Assembly: GCF_004341515.1 (NCBI RefSeq)
Contig: NZ_SLZF01000003.1
Location: 62,001 to 126,000, forward strand
Direction: 5' to 3'
Source of the DNA: Allobosea sp. BK604
Lineage (GTDB): Bacteria > Pseudomonadota > Alphaproteobacteria > Rhizobiales > Beijerinckiaceae
Length of the DNA stretch: 64,000 bases
Positions 25,851-34,724 of the stretch are shown here, piece by piece. The notes beneath the pieces were generated by a model. It saw only the letters and a program-made list of their open reading frames with translations. It was not told the DNA's origin and made no database searches. Both the position numbers and the translations under genes were made by a program. Each line of letters begins with the position of its first letter. The first letter of the stretch is position 1.

Positions 25851-26627
25851 TCAATCCCAGCGCCTGAGCGCCTGGATCACGAAAGAGGCGCCGCCCAGCG
25901 CGACGACGATGTCGAGCAGCAGCGCGTGGACCTTGAGCGGGATGCGGGCGAGCAGCGCCCTGGCGAGCCAGGCGCCGGGGAACATGCAGATCCCGATCAC
26001 TGCGCCGAGCCAGGCCTGCGCGCCCGTCAGCACCGCCGCCTGGCCGAAGACCAGCGTCTTGATGAGATGCATGGTGAGCCCGACGATCGCATCGGTCGCG
26101 ACCAGCGCAGCCCCCGCCAGGCCGGCGCCGAGCAGGATCGGAATCACCAGCAGGCCGCCGCCGATCGTCGTGCCCGAGAGCAGGCCGAATACTGCGGACG
26201 CCGCGAGCAGGCCGGCCGGCCCGACCCTGAAGCTCCGGCCGGCGAACACACGCTTGAGCACCACGACGGCGATGAGGAAGAGGCCGAGCACCAGCCCCGC
26301 CGCTTCATCGGGCTTCGTGTAGAGTAATGCGCCGGCAAAGCAGCTGGGAATCGCCGCCAGCAGGATGCGTCCGGTGACCGGCCAGTCGATCAGCCGCCAG
26401 AAGGCGCCTACGCGTGCAACGTGGCTCAGCAGCATCGCGACGCTGAGCGTCTGCACCACGGCGGCGACGCCGATGATCGGCGCCAGCACCAGCGAGAGCA
26501 CGATCGCGCCGCCCGAGCCTGTCAGCGCGCTGAGCAGCGAGCCAATCAGTGCCGCGGCACCGACGGCAAGCGCCGTCGCCACATGCGCGGCCGATCCGAG
26601 CAATGCCGGGTCGGCCAGCAACGTCAC
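25851..26627 (-). CDS. TauE/SafE family membrane transporter
   Basis: 258 aa starting at GTG 26627, which overlaps the SDR stop (GTGA). About eight hydrophobic segments; the N-terminal repeat has ALIGSLLSALTGSGGAIVLSLVLAPIIGV and the C-terminal repeat has LLSGTTIGGGLLVIPILLGAGL, the duplicated glycine-rich motif of TauE/SafE (DUF81). Members export sulfite, sulfoacetate or other organic anions. Its place in a carboxylate catabolic operon suggests it removes an anionic product, possibly a sulfonate or sulfite. Confidence 0.85.
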   Translation of the reverse strand: MTLLADPALLGSAAHVATALAVGAAALIGSLLSALTGSGGAIVLSLVLAPIIGVAAVVQTLSVAMLLSHVARVGAFWRLIDWPVTGRILLAAIPSCFAGALLYTKPDEAAGLVLGLFLIAVVVLKRVFAGRSFRVGPAGLLAASAVFGLLSGTTIGGGLLVIPILLGAGLAGAALVATDAIVGLTMHLIKTLVFGQAAVLTGAQAWLGAVIGICMFPGAWLARALLARIPLKVHALLLDIVVALGGASFVIQALRRWD

Positions 26628-27373
26628 GGCAAATAGGCCCCGCCATTCACATGCATGGTCTGGCCGGTGAGGTAGCGCCCGTTCGGCCCGGCGAGATAAC
26701 GCACCATCGCCGCGACCTCCTGCGGCGTGCCACGGCGGCCGACGAGCGTGTGGTGGCGCTTGTGATGGTCCGGTTCGGCCGCCGAATGGCCGCCGCGCAC
26801 GGTGCCGATCAGGCCCGGCGAAACCAGGTTCACCGTGATCTCGCGCTCGGCCAACTCCTGCGCCAGCGCCTTGGTCAGCCCGTCGAGCCCGGCCTTGGCG
26901 GTGACCACATGGGCGCGCTGTCTGGCGCCGGTATAGGCGGTGAGTCCGCCGATATTGATGATCGCGCCGGCCCCGCTCGCGGTCAGCGCCCCGAGCGCCG
27001 CCTGGGAGCACAGGAACGGCCCGTCGAGGATGACGCCGAGCACCTGATGCCACTGCGCCAGCGTCATGTCCGCGAAGGCGACCTCGCCGCGAATGGCGGC
27101 GTTGTTGACGAGTATGTCGAGGCGGCCGAACTGCTTGAGCGTGGCCTCGACAGCGGCGCGCACCGAGTCGGGTTTGGTGACATCGGCGAGTTGCGCTGCC
27201 GCGCGGCCACCTTCGGCCTCGACGGCGGCGACCATCTCGCTGAGTCCGGCCTCGTCCGAAAGTCCCACGCCCATCACCGCCGCTCCGCCCGCAGCGAGCT
27301 CCAGCGCAATGGCCCGGCCGATATTGCGGGCCGCGCCGGTGATCAGCGCGACCTTGCCTTCCAGCTCGCGCAT
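26624..27373 (-). CDS. SDR-family protein lacking the canonical catalytic Ser and Tyr
   Basis: 249 aa Rossmann fold with TGAARNIG at 13-20, NNAA at 90-93 and the usual C-terminal GRYLTGQTMHVNGGAY. Lys160 of the active site is present, but the Tyr position four residues before it is Val156 and the Ser position is Gly143, in INIGGLTAYTGARQRAHVVTAKAG. His155 lies adjacent and might substitute. Coenzyme binding seems intact, so it may catalyse a different reaction or be a binding protein. It sits 3 bases from the MmgE/PrpD stop and overlaps the TauE start. Confidence 0.85.
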   Translation of the reverse strand: MRELEGKVALITGAARNIGRAIALELAAGGAAVMGVGLSDEAGLSEMVAAVEAEGGRAAAQLADVTKPDSVRAAVEATLKQFGRLDILVNNAAIRGEVAFADMTLAQWHQVLGVILDGPFLCSQAALGALTASGAGAIINIGGLTAYTGARQRAHVVTAKAGLDGLTKALAQELAEREITVNLVSPGLIGTVRGGHSAAEPDHHKRHHTLVGRRGTPQEVAAMVRYLAGPNGRYLTGQTMHVNGGAYLP

Positions 27374-27376
27374 CGT

Positions 27377-28747
27377 TCAGCCCCGCGCCGCCGAGAGATC
27401 GACTCCGCCACCCGCGACGATTTCGTCGAGCACGGCAGCCACCTTGTCGGAACGCTCGCGCGCCCAACCGCCGAAGGCCGCATTGTCGTGAAACTTCTGC
27501 AGGAGGTCGGCAGCCGAGAGCGGCTCATGCGCGCCGCCGCGCATATGCGGCTGACGCATCTCGCGCACCGAACCGTCCGTCAGCGTGGCCTTGATATGGC
27601 CGCTGAAATTGCGCGGATATTCATCGGCCGGATTGATCACGTAGGAGACCTTGGCGGCAAGCGCCCTCACCTTCGCCTCGGCCACGCGCTCCTCGGTGAA
27701 CTGACCCAGGCCCGCGCCGCCATCCATGAAGCCGACGGCAACACAATAGGGCGTCGAGAACTTCGCGGCATAGGCATTCGGCGGCGCCTGCTTCAGCGCC
27801 AGCGGCTCCCAGAGCCGGTGCACCGTGCCCTCGCCGACCTGGCATTCCATGCTGACGATGTCCTCGGCCTTCACGCCCTGCTTCGCGAGGGCAACGGCGC
27901 AATCGACGAAGGGCTGGGTCATCGTCCCGCAGGCATAAGGCTTGAAGGCGAGCGTCTCGAGGATCCAGCTTTCGCCGAGCCTGTCGAGCAGCGGCACGAA
28001 GTCGGGCGTCTTCGACGGCGCGAAAGCGCGGTAGAAGCCATGATGGCCCTCGATCACCGTCGCCGGACCGAGGAAGCCGGCCTCGGCCAGGAAGGCGGCA
28101 CGAATGCCGGCCTGCGCCGCCGCGCCAGCATGGAGCCGCTTGGTCCAGCTGCCATCGGCGAGATATTCGATAATGCCGGAGGCCAGGCTGCCGGCAATGC
28201 CGATCGCATGCGAGATCAGCGCCGGCGGCAGGCCGAGCGCGCTCGCCACTGCGGCAGCGGCAGCCGGCGCACCGATCACCGCCGTCGGGTGGAAGCAGGC
28301 CTTGTGGATCGCCTGCGGAGCGACGAGGCTCATCCGGCACATCAGCTCGGTGCCAACGGCGACGCCGCGCAGCACCGCCTCGCCCGAGAGCCCGCGATGC
28401 TCGGCCGCCGCCAGCACGGCCGGCACGATCACGGCGCCGGCATGGATCGGTCCGCCTTCGAACGTGTCGTCGAAATCCTCGCCATGCGCCGCCGTGCCGT
28501 TCACCAGGGCCGCGTCATAGGGACCGAGGCCGCCGGCATGGCCGATCGCGGTTGCCTTGCCCTCCGAAGCCGTCGAAGCCACGGCGGCGCGGACATAGTC
28601 GGTGTCGCGCGCGGCGACGCAGAGCCCGGCAATGTCGAGCAGCAACAGCCGGACGGTCTCACGCGCCTTGGGACTGGCGGTCGCGTGGGCGGCGAAGCTG
28701 GCGAGCCTGAGCGCGACCGGCTCGCCGATGGAAGTCTGATGGTTCAC
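27377..28747 (-). CDS. MmgE/PrpD family protein (second of two)
   Basis: 456 aa. Family features include VNGTAAHGEDFDDTFEGGPIHAGAVIVPAVLAAAEH (the His-Asp-Asp region), KACFHPTAVIGAPAAAAAVASALGL, LASGIIEYLADGSWTKRLHAG and FKPYACGTMTQPFVDCAVAL. The family contains 2-methylcitrate dehydratase, cis-aconitate decarboxylase and iminodisuccinate epimerase, all acting on polycarboxylates. It overlaps the tctA gene by 4 bases, so it very likely acts on the acid that the TTT transporter brings in. The exact reaction cannot be told from sequence. Confidence 0.88.
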   Translation of the reverse strand: MNHQTSIGEPVALRLASFAAHATASPKARETVRLLLLDIAGLCVAARDTDYVRAAVASTASEGKATAIGHAGGLGPYDAALVNGTAAHGEDFDDTFEGGPIHAGAVIVPAVLAAAEHRGLSGEAVLRGVAVGTELMCRMSLVAPQAIHKACFHPTAVIGAPAAAAAVASALGLPPALISHAIGIAGSLASGIIEYLADGSWTKRLHAGAAAQAGIRAAFLAEAGFLGPATVIEGHHGFYRAFAPSKTPDFVPLLDRLGESWILETLAFKPYACGTMTQPFVDCAVALAKQGVKAEDIVSMECQVGEGTVHRLWEPLALKQAPPNAYAAKFSTPYCVAVGFMDGGAGLGQFTEERVAEAKVRALAAKVSYVINPADEYPRNFSGHIKATLTDGSVREMRQPHMRGGAHEPLSAADLLQKFHDNAAFGGWARERSDKVAAVLDEIVAGGGVDLSAARG

Positions 28748-30243
28748 GCGTGCGCATCCTTGAGCTTGGCATTGCGCGCGTCGCGGAATTCGCGGACGAG
28801 CGACAGGGTGACGAAGACGAACGAGGCGAGCAGCAGGCCGACCGCAATCGGGTCTTCGAGGAAGATCGTGTGGTCGCCACCCGAGAGCAGCAGCGAGCGG
28901 CGATAGCTCGACTCGACCATGTGCCCGAGCACGACACCGAGGATCAGCGGTAGCAGCGGATAGCCGGCACGGCGCATCAGGTAGCCGACAAGGCCCATGC
29001 CGAGCGCGATGCCGAGATCGGCCAGCGAGGTGTTGAGGGTAAAGATGCCGGAGAGGATCAGCGCCAGGATGAAGCCGGCGAGATAGGCGCGCGGCCGGTT
29101 CACCAGCCAGACACAGACCGGCAGCAGCAGGATGCCGACGAGGATCTGCGCCAGGGTCGCGATGAATGAGCCGAGATAGAGCCCGACCACGACATCGGCA
29201 TTCTGCTCGAACAGGCGCGGGCCTGGCAGCAGGCCGTGGATCAGCAGGCCACCGAGCAGCACCGCTGTCGAGTTCGAGCTCGGGATGCCGAAGGAGAGCA
29301 GCGGGATGAGCGCGGCGCTGGCCACCGTGTTGTTGGCGGTCTCGGGCGCCGCGACGCCCTCCTCCGAGCCCTTTCCGAACTTCTCCGGCTCCTTCGACCA
29401 GCGCCTGGCCTCGTTATACGAGAGAAACGCAGCGATCGAGCCGCCACCGCCGGGCGTCAGGCCCTCGAACGTACCGAGCAGGCAGCCGATGAATTGCGAG
29501 CGCTTCAGCCTGTTCATCATGCTCAGGCTCGGCAGGCGCACCCGTACCTGCTCGCTGACGCCGCCAAGCCCCTTCGAGCCCGACTGCATCATCAGCTCGC
29601 TGACCGCAAAGACGCCGATCATGATCAGTACCGGCTCGACTCCGCCCAGCAATTCCGGGCTGCCGAAGGTGAAGCGGGTCACGCCCGAGATCGGGTCGGT
29701 GCCGATCGTCGCGATCATCAGCCCGACGACGGCCGCCGCCAGGCCTTTCAGCAGCGAGCCGTTGGTCATCGAGGCGATGACGCTGAGGCCGAGGATGCCG
29801 AGCGCGAAATAGGAGGTCGGCTTGAAGGCGAGCGCCACCCAGGACAGCGGCTCCGTCAGCATGATCAGCATCAGCAGACCGAACAGGCTGCCGATCACGC
29901 CGGACCAGAGCGAGATGCCGAGCGCCTCGCCGGCGCGGCCTTGGCGCTTCATCTCGTAGCCGTCGATCACGGTCGCGGCGGCGGAATTGGTGCCGGGCGT
30001 GCGGATCAGGATGGCCGGGATCGAGCCGCCATATTCGGCGCCGATATAGGTGCAGGCCAGCAGCACGATCGCCTGAACCGGCGCCATGCCATAGGTGAAG
30101 GGCAGCAGCAGGGCCATGGTGATCGAGGCCGAGATGCCGGGAAGCGAGCCGCCAATGATGCCCCAGATCAGGCCGATGATCGAATAGAGGATGATCGGCG
30201 AGCCGAACAGAAGATCGAATGCGATACCGAGCGAATGCATCAT
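28744..30243 (-). CDS. TTT large permease subunit (TctA family)
   Basis: 499 aa with about 11-12 membrane segments. SIIGLIWGIIGGSLPGISASITMALLLPFTYGM and EYGGSIPAILIRTPGTNSAAATVIDGYEMKRQGRAGEALGISLW are the TctA hallmark blocks, repeated in the second half as LTPGGGGSIAAFLSYNEAR and SFGIPSSNSTAVLLGGLLIHGLLPGP. It forms the translocation path with TctB for substrate handed over by the periplasmic receptor. Between it and tctB lies a truncated RIME-like repeat. It overlaps the PrpD-2 gene. Confidence 0.94.
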   Translation of the reverse strand: MMHSLGIAFDLLFGSPIILYSIIGLIWGIIGGSLPGISASITMALLLPFTYGMAPVQAIVLLACTYIGAEYGGSIPAILIRTPGTNSAAATVIDGYEMKRQGRAGEALGISLWSGVIGSLFGLLMLIMLTEPLSWVALAFKPTSYFALGILGLSVIASMTNGSLLKGLAAAVVGLMIATIGTDPISGVTRFTFGSPELLGGVEPVLIMIGVFAVSELMMQSGSKGLGGVSEQVRVRLPSLSMMNRLKRSQFIGCLLGTFEGLTPGGGGSIAAFLSYNEARRWSKEPEKFGKGSEEGVAAPETANNTVASAALIPLLSFGIPSSNSTAVLLGGLLIHGLLPGPRLFEQNADVVVGLYLGSFIATLAQILVGILLLPVCVWLVNRPRAYLAGFILALILSGIFTLNTSLADLGIALGMGLVGYLMRRAGYPLLPLILGVVLGHMVESSYRRSLLLSGGDHTIFLEDPIAVGLLLASFVFVTLSLVREFRDARNAKLKDAHA

Positions 30244-30252
30244 CGCCTCCTC

Positions 30253-30319
30253 AGAGCATTTTCGAGCGAAGGGAGCATCGGTTCGCGTGAAGAAAATGCG
30301 TCAGATCAGATAGTTAGAA
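30253..30319. repeat. RIME-like repeat, truncated copy 2
   Basis: Left half only: AGAGCATTTTCGAGCGAAG through GAAGAAAATGCGTCA, then about 20 degraded bases. It keeps the first stem (GCATTTTC/GAAAATGC) and lacks the right palindrome. It lies between tctA and tctB, and its degraded end includes the TAA stop of tctB (30314-30316, minus strand). Confidence 0.7.
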
Positions 30320-30814
30320 GAACCAGCCTGAGGGCTGATGCACGCCGAGAAGTTTGACGAAGATGCCCCAGTAGAGGAGCGCTCCGCCGAGGGCGGTGGC
30401 GAGGGTCTTCCAGTTCCGGGGCGCGCCCTCGTAGAGTGCGACTGCACCGATCAGCAGCGCGATCGCGGGCAGGTAGCCGATGATCGGCACAAGCACGACA
30501 TAGGCGACGCCGAAGGCGAGGAAGCCCAGCGCGCGCGGCAGCGCCGAGGTCTCGTCCTCATCCTCTGACGGGGCCGAGGCCTCGGCGGCAGGCCGGGGCG
30601 CCGGCGAGAGCGCCCCGGCCATCACCGCCCGCGCCGTCAGGATGAGGCCGAACCCGGCCAGGATATAGGCCAGGATGCGCGGCAGGCCGGTCGCGCCGAC
30701 ATCGTCGGAGAGCGAGCTCTCCGCGATGTCGCCGATCGCCCAGTAATACAGGCCGGCAATGACCAGCACGACGATGCCGCCGGCGAGGTCCCTGAGAGCT
30801 GCGTGCTCGCGCAT
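30314..30814 (-). CDS. TTT small permease subunit (TctB family)
   Basis: 166 aa with four membrane segments (GGIVVLVIAGLYYWAIG; ILAYILAGFGLILTARAV; ALGFLAFGVAYVVLVPIIGYLPAIALLIGAVALYEG; ALGGALLYWGIFVKLLGV) and an acidic cytoplasmic loop (SAPSEDEDETS). This size and layout fit TctB. It lies between the receptor gene (54 bases upstream) and tctA. The C-terminal LGVHQPSGWFF is close to the end expected for the family, so the adjacent repeat has not removed much. Confidence 0.87.
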   Translation of the reverse strand: MREHAALRDLAGGIVVLVIAGLYYWAIGDIAESSLSDDVGATGLPRILAYILAGFGLILTARAVMAGALSPAPRPAAEASAPSEDEDETSALPRALGFLAFGVAYVVLVPIIGYLPAIALLIGAVALYEGAPRNWKTLATALGGALLYWGIFVKLLGVHQPSGWFF

Positions 30815-30868
30815 GGTATAGGTCTTTCCGAATAGATTCCGGGCTTGGATGCAGCCGGGGCGGCGGCG

Positions 30869-31831
30869 TCACTTGAGGACGCCGCTCTCCTTCAGGAAGG
30901 CTTCGGTGACGGTGCCGAAATTCTGGATGAAGCCCTGGTATTTCGCGTGCGGGATGAAATTCGCGACGAGGCTCTCGGTCCGGTAGACCTTCTTATAGTC
31001 CGGATCGGCCAGCACCTTCGGCACCGCCTCGTCCCAGATCTTGGTGATCTCGGGTGGCAATCCCTTCGGGCCGGCGAGCCCGCGGAACTTCTCCAGCGCG
31101 ACCGGATAGCCTGATTCCTTCACCGTCGGGATGTTCGGGAAGGCCTCCATCCGCTGCGGATCGAAGGTCGCGAGCAGGCGGATCTTGCCGGCCTCCAGTT
31201 GCGGCCTGATCTCGGGAATCTCGCCGATGCCGATATCGAGCGTGCCGTTGAGCACATTGATCATCAGGTCGCCGCCGCCCTCATGCGAGACCACCGCCGG
31301 AAACACGTTCGCCGCCTTCTTGAGCTGTTCGGCGGCCTGGCGCTCCAGCGAGGCCGGATTGGCGGCGCCCCAGCGGCCGCGCGAGACCTGCGCCTTGTCG
31401 ATCACGTCCTTCAGGGTTTTGTACGGGCCGTCGGCGCGGGTGTAGATCACCTCCGAGTCGGTGAAGAAGTTCACCAGCGGTTCGACATCCTTGTAGCCGT
31501 ACTGAACCTTCGAGAGCAGCGAGGTGTAGATATAGGTCGGCGTCGTCGCGTAGAAGACGCTGCCATCGGCCGGGGCCGTCGCCAGCCGCGAGACCGCGCG
31601 CGCGCCGCTGCCGCCCTGCACGTTCTCGACGATGAAGGTCGCCTTGATGTATTTCGGCAGGTGCTTGGCCATCTCGCGCAGGAAGACGTCGCTGCCGCCT
31701 CCCGGGCTCGAATGGGTGACGAGCGTCACCACCTTTTGCGGATAATCGACCGGCGTCTGAGCAACGGCGTGACTTGCCGACCAGGCCGACAGGCTGGCGG
31801 CGACGGCAGTGGCGATGGCCAGATGTCGCAT
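30869..31831 (-). CDS. TTT substrate-binding protein (first receptor of the cluster)
   Basis: 320 aa from ATG 31831, preceded by GGAGG. Signal peptide ATAVAASLSAWSASHAVAQ; the mature part starts TPVDYPQKVVTLVTHSSPGGGSDVFLREMAKHL. The serine-rich HSSPGGGSD loop differs from the VPYAAGGxxD form of the other two receptors in this window, which points to a different ligand. It stands directly before tctB and tctA, the usual tctCBA order, and after MmgE/PrpD-1. Confidence 0.88.
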   Translation of the reverse strand: MRHLAIATAVAASLSAWSASHAVAQTPVDYPQKVVTLVTHSSPGGGSDVFLREMAKHLPKYIKATFIVENVQGGSGARAVSRLATAPADGSVFYATTPTYIYTSLLSKVQYGYKDVEPLVNFFTDSEVIYTRADGPYKTLKDVIDKAQVSRGRWGAANPASLERQAAEQLKKAANVFPAVVSHEGGGDLMINVLNGTLDIGIGEIPEIRPQLEAGKIRLLATFDPQRMEAFPNIPTVKESGYPVALEKFRGLAGPKGLPPEITKIWDEAVPKVLADPDYKKVYRTESLVANFIPHAKYQGFIQNFGTVTEAFLKESGVLK

Positions 31832-31926
31832 GGTATCCTCCCAGGGACCGATGAATGGGCCTCCCTGCATCGGAGAGGCCTCTTTCGATTGGTGCGGCGG
31901 CGCGGCTTCGGCCGCGCCTGCCGGTA

Positions 31927-33369
31927 TCAGTGCGCGGCGCCGCGCAGCGGCCTTGCCGCAGTGGTGGTGTCGAAGACGAGCTGCTCGGCGAGCGTCTCGA
32001 TCCGCGGCAGCTCATCGACCTTCCAGGCCATCTCGAGCAGCTTGTCCTGGGCGGCGTCGCTGATCGCGCCCTCGGCGCACATCCGGAACTTGGCCTCGAG
32101 ATCGGCGTCGCTGATCGGATTGTCCGGGCCGCCGCGGTAGCGCTCGTCCGCCCATTCGACGAGCTTGCGGCCATCCTTGGTGTCGACCTCGATGCGCGAG
32201 CGGATCTTGTCATAGCCACGCGCGTCGATCTCGGGATCGCCGAGAACCTCGGTGCGCTTCTGCATGTCCTGCATCGCCGCCCCGGCGACGAACTCGTCGC
32301 TGAACTCGTGATGGCTGGCGCGGCGGCACAGCGCGATCATCGAAAGCAGCGCCGGCATCGAGAACTTGGCCTGGAGATGGTTCTGCGCCAGCGGGTAGCG
32401 GATCGGCTCGAGAATGTTCTTGCCGGCAAAGAAGCGGATGCGCTCGATCTGCTCGGGCTTGAGATCATGCTTGAGCACCAGCGCCAGCATCGCATCCATC
32501 GACTGGTGGGTCAGGATGCCCGACGGATAGGGCTTGATGCTGATGCCGGGCTCGACGATCGTCAGCGTCTTGCCGAAGCCCTGCGGCAGCTTCTCCTCGG
32601 AGAGCCCCTCGCCCATCACCTGGAAGAAGCCCCACTGGCCGTCGAGCGCGGCCGGATCGGCGGTGAAGCCGCGCGCCGCGAGCAGCGCCGCAGTGACGCC
32701 GTTCTCGGAGGCGCGGCCGACATGGAGCGGCTTGGTCATCGTGCCGAAGTTGCAGCGGATGCCGGCGGCGAAGCTCGCCGCGATGCCGAGCGCATGCGCC
32801 GCCTGGCTGCCCTTGAGGCCGAGCAGCTTGGCAGCCGCGGCGGCGGAGCCGAAGGTACCGACCGTGCCGCTGGTATGGTGGCCGCGGCGATAATGGCGCG
32901 GCGTCATCCATTCCGAGATCTTGCACTCGACCTCGAAACCGGTCTGGAAGGCGAGCATGAAGCGCTTGCCATCGACGCCGCCAAGGCGCTGCGACATCAC
33001 CAGGGCCGCCGTCAGCGGCGGCACCGAGGGATGGGTCAGCAGGCCGTAGACATGGCGCGGATCCTGCGAGACCTGGGTATCGTCCCAGTCATGGGCATGG
33101 CCGGCAGTGCCGAGCACGCGGGCGGCGAGCGCGGCGGGAACACGGGTCTGGCCATGGCCGATCAGCAGCGCCTCGGCCTTGCCGCCGGTCTCGGCCGCAT
33201 CGGCGGCCAGCATGCGCACCGAGCCCTCGAGCCCGCCGGCGAGATAGAGGCCCAGCGTATCGATGATGCAGCGCCGGCCGATCCGCAGCGCCTCGGCCGA
33301 GAGGTTGTCATAGCTCGCCGTTTCCATGAATTCGACGGCGGAGGCGGTGACGTGGTTGAGCTCGGTCAT
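31927..33369 (-). CDS. MmgE/PrpD family protein (first of two)
   Basis: 480 aa from ATG 33369 (MTELNHVTASAVEFM). Conserved blocks: RRCIIDTLGLYLAGG, AARVLGTAGHAHDWDDTQVS (His-Asp-Asp region), GHHTSGTVGTFGSAAAAAKLLGL, GTMTKPLHVGRASENGVTAALLAARGF and KPYPSGILTHQSMDAML. It is clearly a different branch from the second MmgE/PrpD protein of the same cluster, so the two probably act on successive or stereoisomeric acids. It is first in the cluster after the GntR gene (32-base gap). Confidence 0.88.
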   Translation of the reverse strand: MTELNHVTASAVEFMETASYDNLSAEALRIGRRCIIDTLGLYLAGGLEGSVRMLAADAAETGGKAEALLIGHGQTRVPAALAARVLGTAGHAHDWDDTQVSQDPRHVYGLLTHPSVPPLTAALVMSQRLGGVDGKRFMLAFQTGFEVECKISEWMTPRHYRRGHHTSGTVGTFGSAAAAAKLLGLKGSQAAHALGIAASFAAGIRCNFGTMTKPLHVGRASENGVTAALLAARGFTADPAALDGQWGFFQVMGEGLSEEKLPQGFGKTLTIVEPGISIKPYPSGILTHQSMDAMLALVLKHDLKPEQIERIRFFAGKNILEPIRYPLAQNHLQAKFSMPALLSMIALCRRASHHEFSDEFVAGAAMQDMQKRTEVLGDPEIDARGYDKIRSRIEVDTKDGRKLVEWADERYRGGPDNPISDADLEAKFRMCAEGAISDAAQDKLLEMAWKVDELPRIETLAEQLVFDTTTAARPLRGAAH

Positions 33370-33401
33370 GGCGTGTCCGGTTTTCCCTTGTACGGTGGCG
33401 G

Positions 33402-34103
33402 TCAATTGGTCAGGCGCGGCGCCTGCGCCTCGGCCTTCTGATAGGCGGCAAGCAGGCGCGCCTTGGCGCGGGCGACATGGTCGGAATGGGCGCGCTGCGC
33501 CCGCTCTGGGTCCCGCGCCGTGACGGCCTCGACCATCTCGCGATGCTCGAGGTTGGAGACCTCGAGACCGCCGCCCTGCACCAGGCTGCGGGCGCGGAAG
33601 AGATGCAGCTTCTTGACCAGCCCACGATACTGCGCGGCGAGCGTGGCATTACCGCAGGCATCGATGATGAATTCGTGGAAGGCGAGATTGAGCGGGTAGT
33701 AGCGATCGAAATCGCGGCTGCGCGCCGCCGCCTCCATCTGCTCGAGGTAACCCTTCAGCCGCGCGATCTCCGCATCGGTGATGCGCGCAGCGAGGAGCTT
33801 GCCGGCAAGCCCGAACAGCACCGTGCGCACGTCGTAGATCTCGATCGCCTCCTCAACCGCCGGCTGGCGGATGAAGACGCCGCGATTGGGAATGAGCTCG
33901 ACCAGGCCGAGCCCTTCGAGCGCCCGGAGGGCCTCGCGCACCGGACCGCGGCTAGTGCCGAAGCGCGTCGCCAGCAGGTTCTCGTTGACGCGCTTACCCG
34001 GCGGGATCTCCCCGCCGAGGATCGCCTTCTCGATCTCACGCTCAAGCACGCCTGAGAGCGAGCGGGTGCGGAGGATCGTCAGAGCATCGTCGGTTGCGTT
34101 CAT
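33402..34103 (-). CDS. GntR-family regulator (FadR/FCD type) of the TTT cluster
   Basis: 233 aa. The winged HTH (LEREIEKAILGGEIPPGKRVNENLLATRFGTSRGPVREALRALEGLGLVELIPNRGVFIRQP) is followed by an all-helical FCD ligand domain with the metal-binding pattern (Asp in RYYPLNLAFHEFI, His in LEHREMVEAV and SDHVARAK). FCD regulators commonly bind carboxylic acids, which fits the downstream TTT and MmgE/PrpD genes. It heads the minus-strand cluster, and a palindrome at 34130-34145 is a likely autoregulatory site. Confidence 0.9.
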   Translation of the reverse strand: MNATDDALTILRTRSLSGVLEREIEKAILGGEIPPGKRVNENLLATRFGTSRGPVREALRALEGLGLVELIPNRGVFIRQPAVEEAIEIYDVRTVLFGLAGKLLAARITDAEIARLKGYLEQMEAAARSRDFDRYYPLNLAFHEFIIDACGNATLAAQYRGLVKKLHLFRARSLVQGGGLEVSNLEHREMVEAVTARDPERAQRAHSDHVARAKARLLAAYQKAEAQAPRLTN

Positions 34104-34129
34104 GTCATCGGGTTATAAACGTCAACTGA

Positions 34130-34145
34130 AAACTGTCAACAGTTT
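34130..34145. promoter_or_regulatory. candidate GntR operator
   Basis: AAACTG-TCAA-CAGTTT is a perfect 6-bp-arm inverted repeat 27 bases upstream of the GntR start; GTCAAC is also directly repeated (34121 and 34135). AT-rich context suits a promoter overlap. Confidence 0.5.
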
Positions 34146-34272
34146 GCAAAGCAAGCGTCAAGCGCCTGCCACGAGGGCGATCGTATCCGGACAGCAGGCG
34201 GCGATCGCTCACGATGCAGCCCGATTCCGAACGGAATGGACCTGTTTCCCCCGGGCTGTGCCGACCGCTCGC

Positions 34273-34680
34273 TCAGCGCTTGGAGCGTGACGTATTGAGG
34301 GCCACGGCTGCGCGAATGAGGGCCTTCAACGCTTCCTCATCGACCTCACCGCCTTCGCGGAAATCGATGGCGCGCCTGGTATTGCCCTCGAGGCTGGAAT
34401 TGAACAGGCCTGCTGGATCGTCGAGTGAGGCCCCCTTGGCGAAGGTCATCTTGACCACGGCCTTGTAGGTCTCGCCGGTGCAGATCAATCCGCTGTGGGA
34501 CCAGACCGGAACCCCGCGCCACTTCCACTCCTCGACCACTTCGGGATCGGCCTGCCTGATCAGCGCACGGAGCCGGGCGAGCATCTCGCCGCGCCAGTCT
34601 CCCAGCTCCGCGATCCTCGCATCGATCAGCTGGGAGGCAGAGGCTGCGCCGTCCTGAGCGTCTCTCGGATTCGCCTTCAT
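34273..34680 (-). CDS. DUF1801-family protein
   Basis: 135 aa from ATG 34680, which follows AAGGCGG; ATGs at 34695 and 34698 are also possible. Helical N-terminus with LIDARIAELGDWRGEMLARLRALIRQADPEVVEEWKWRGVPVWSHSGLICTGETYKAVVKMTFAKGASLDDPAGLFNSS, the DUF1801 (YdhG-like) fold. The function is not established. It ends a five-gene minus-strand operon headed by ArsR and lies 44 bases after another DUF1801 gene. Confidence 0.8.
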   Translation of the reverse strand: MKANPRDAQDGAASASQLIDARIAELGDWRGEMLARLRALIRQADPEVVEEWKWRGVPVWSHSGLICTGETYKAVVKMTFAKGASLDDPAGLFNSSLEGNTRRAIDFREGGEVDEEALKALIRAAVALNTSRSKR

Positions 34681-34724
34681 GGATGCCGCCTTCATCATGG
34701 TCGCGCCCCGCGCTTCATTTCCGC

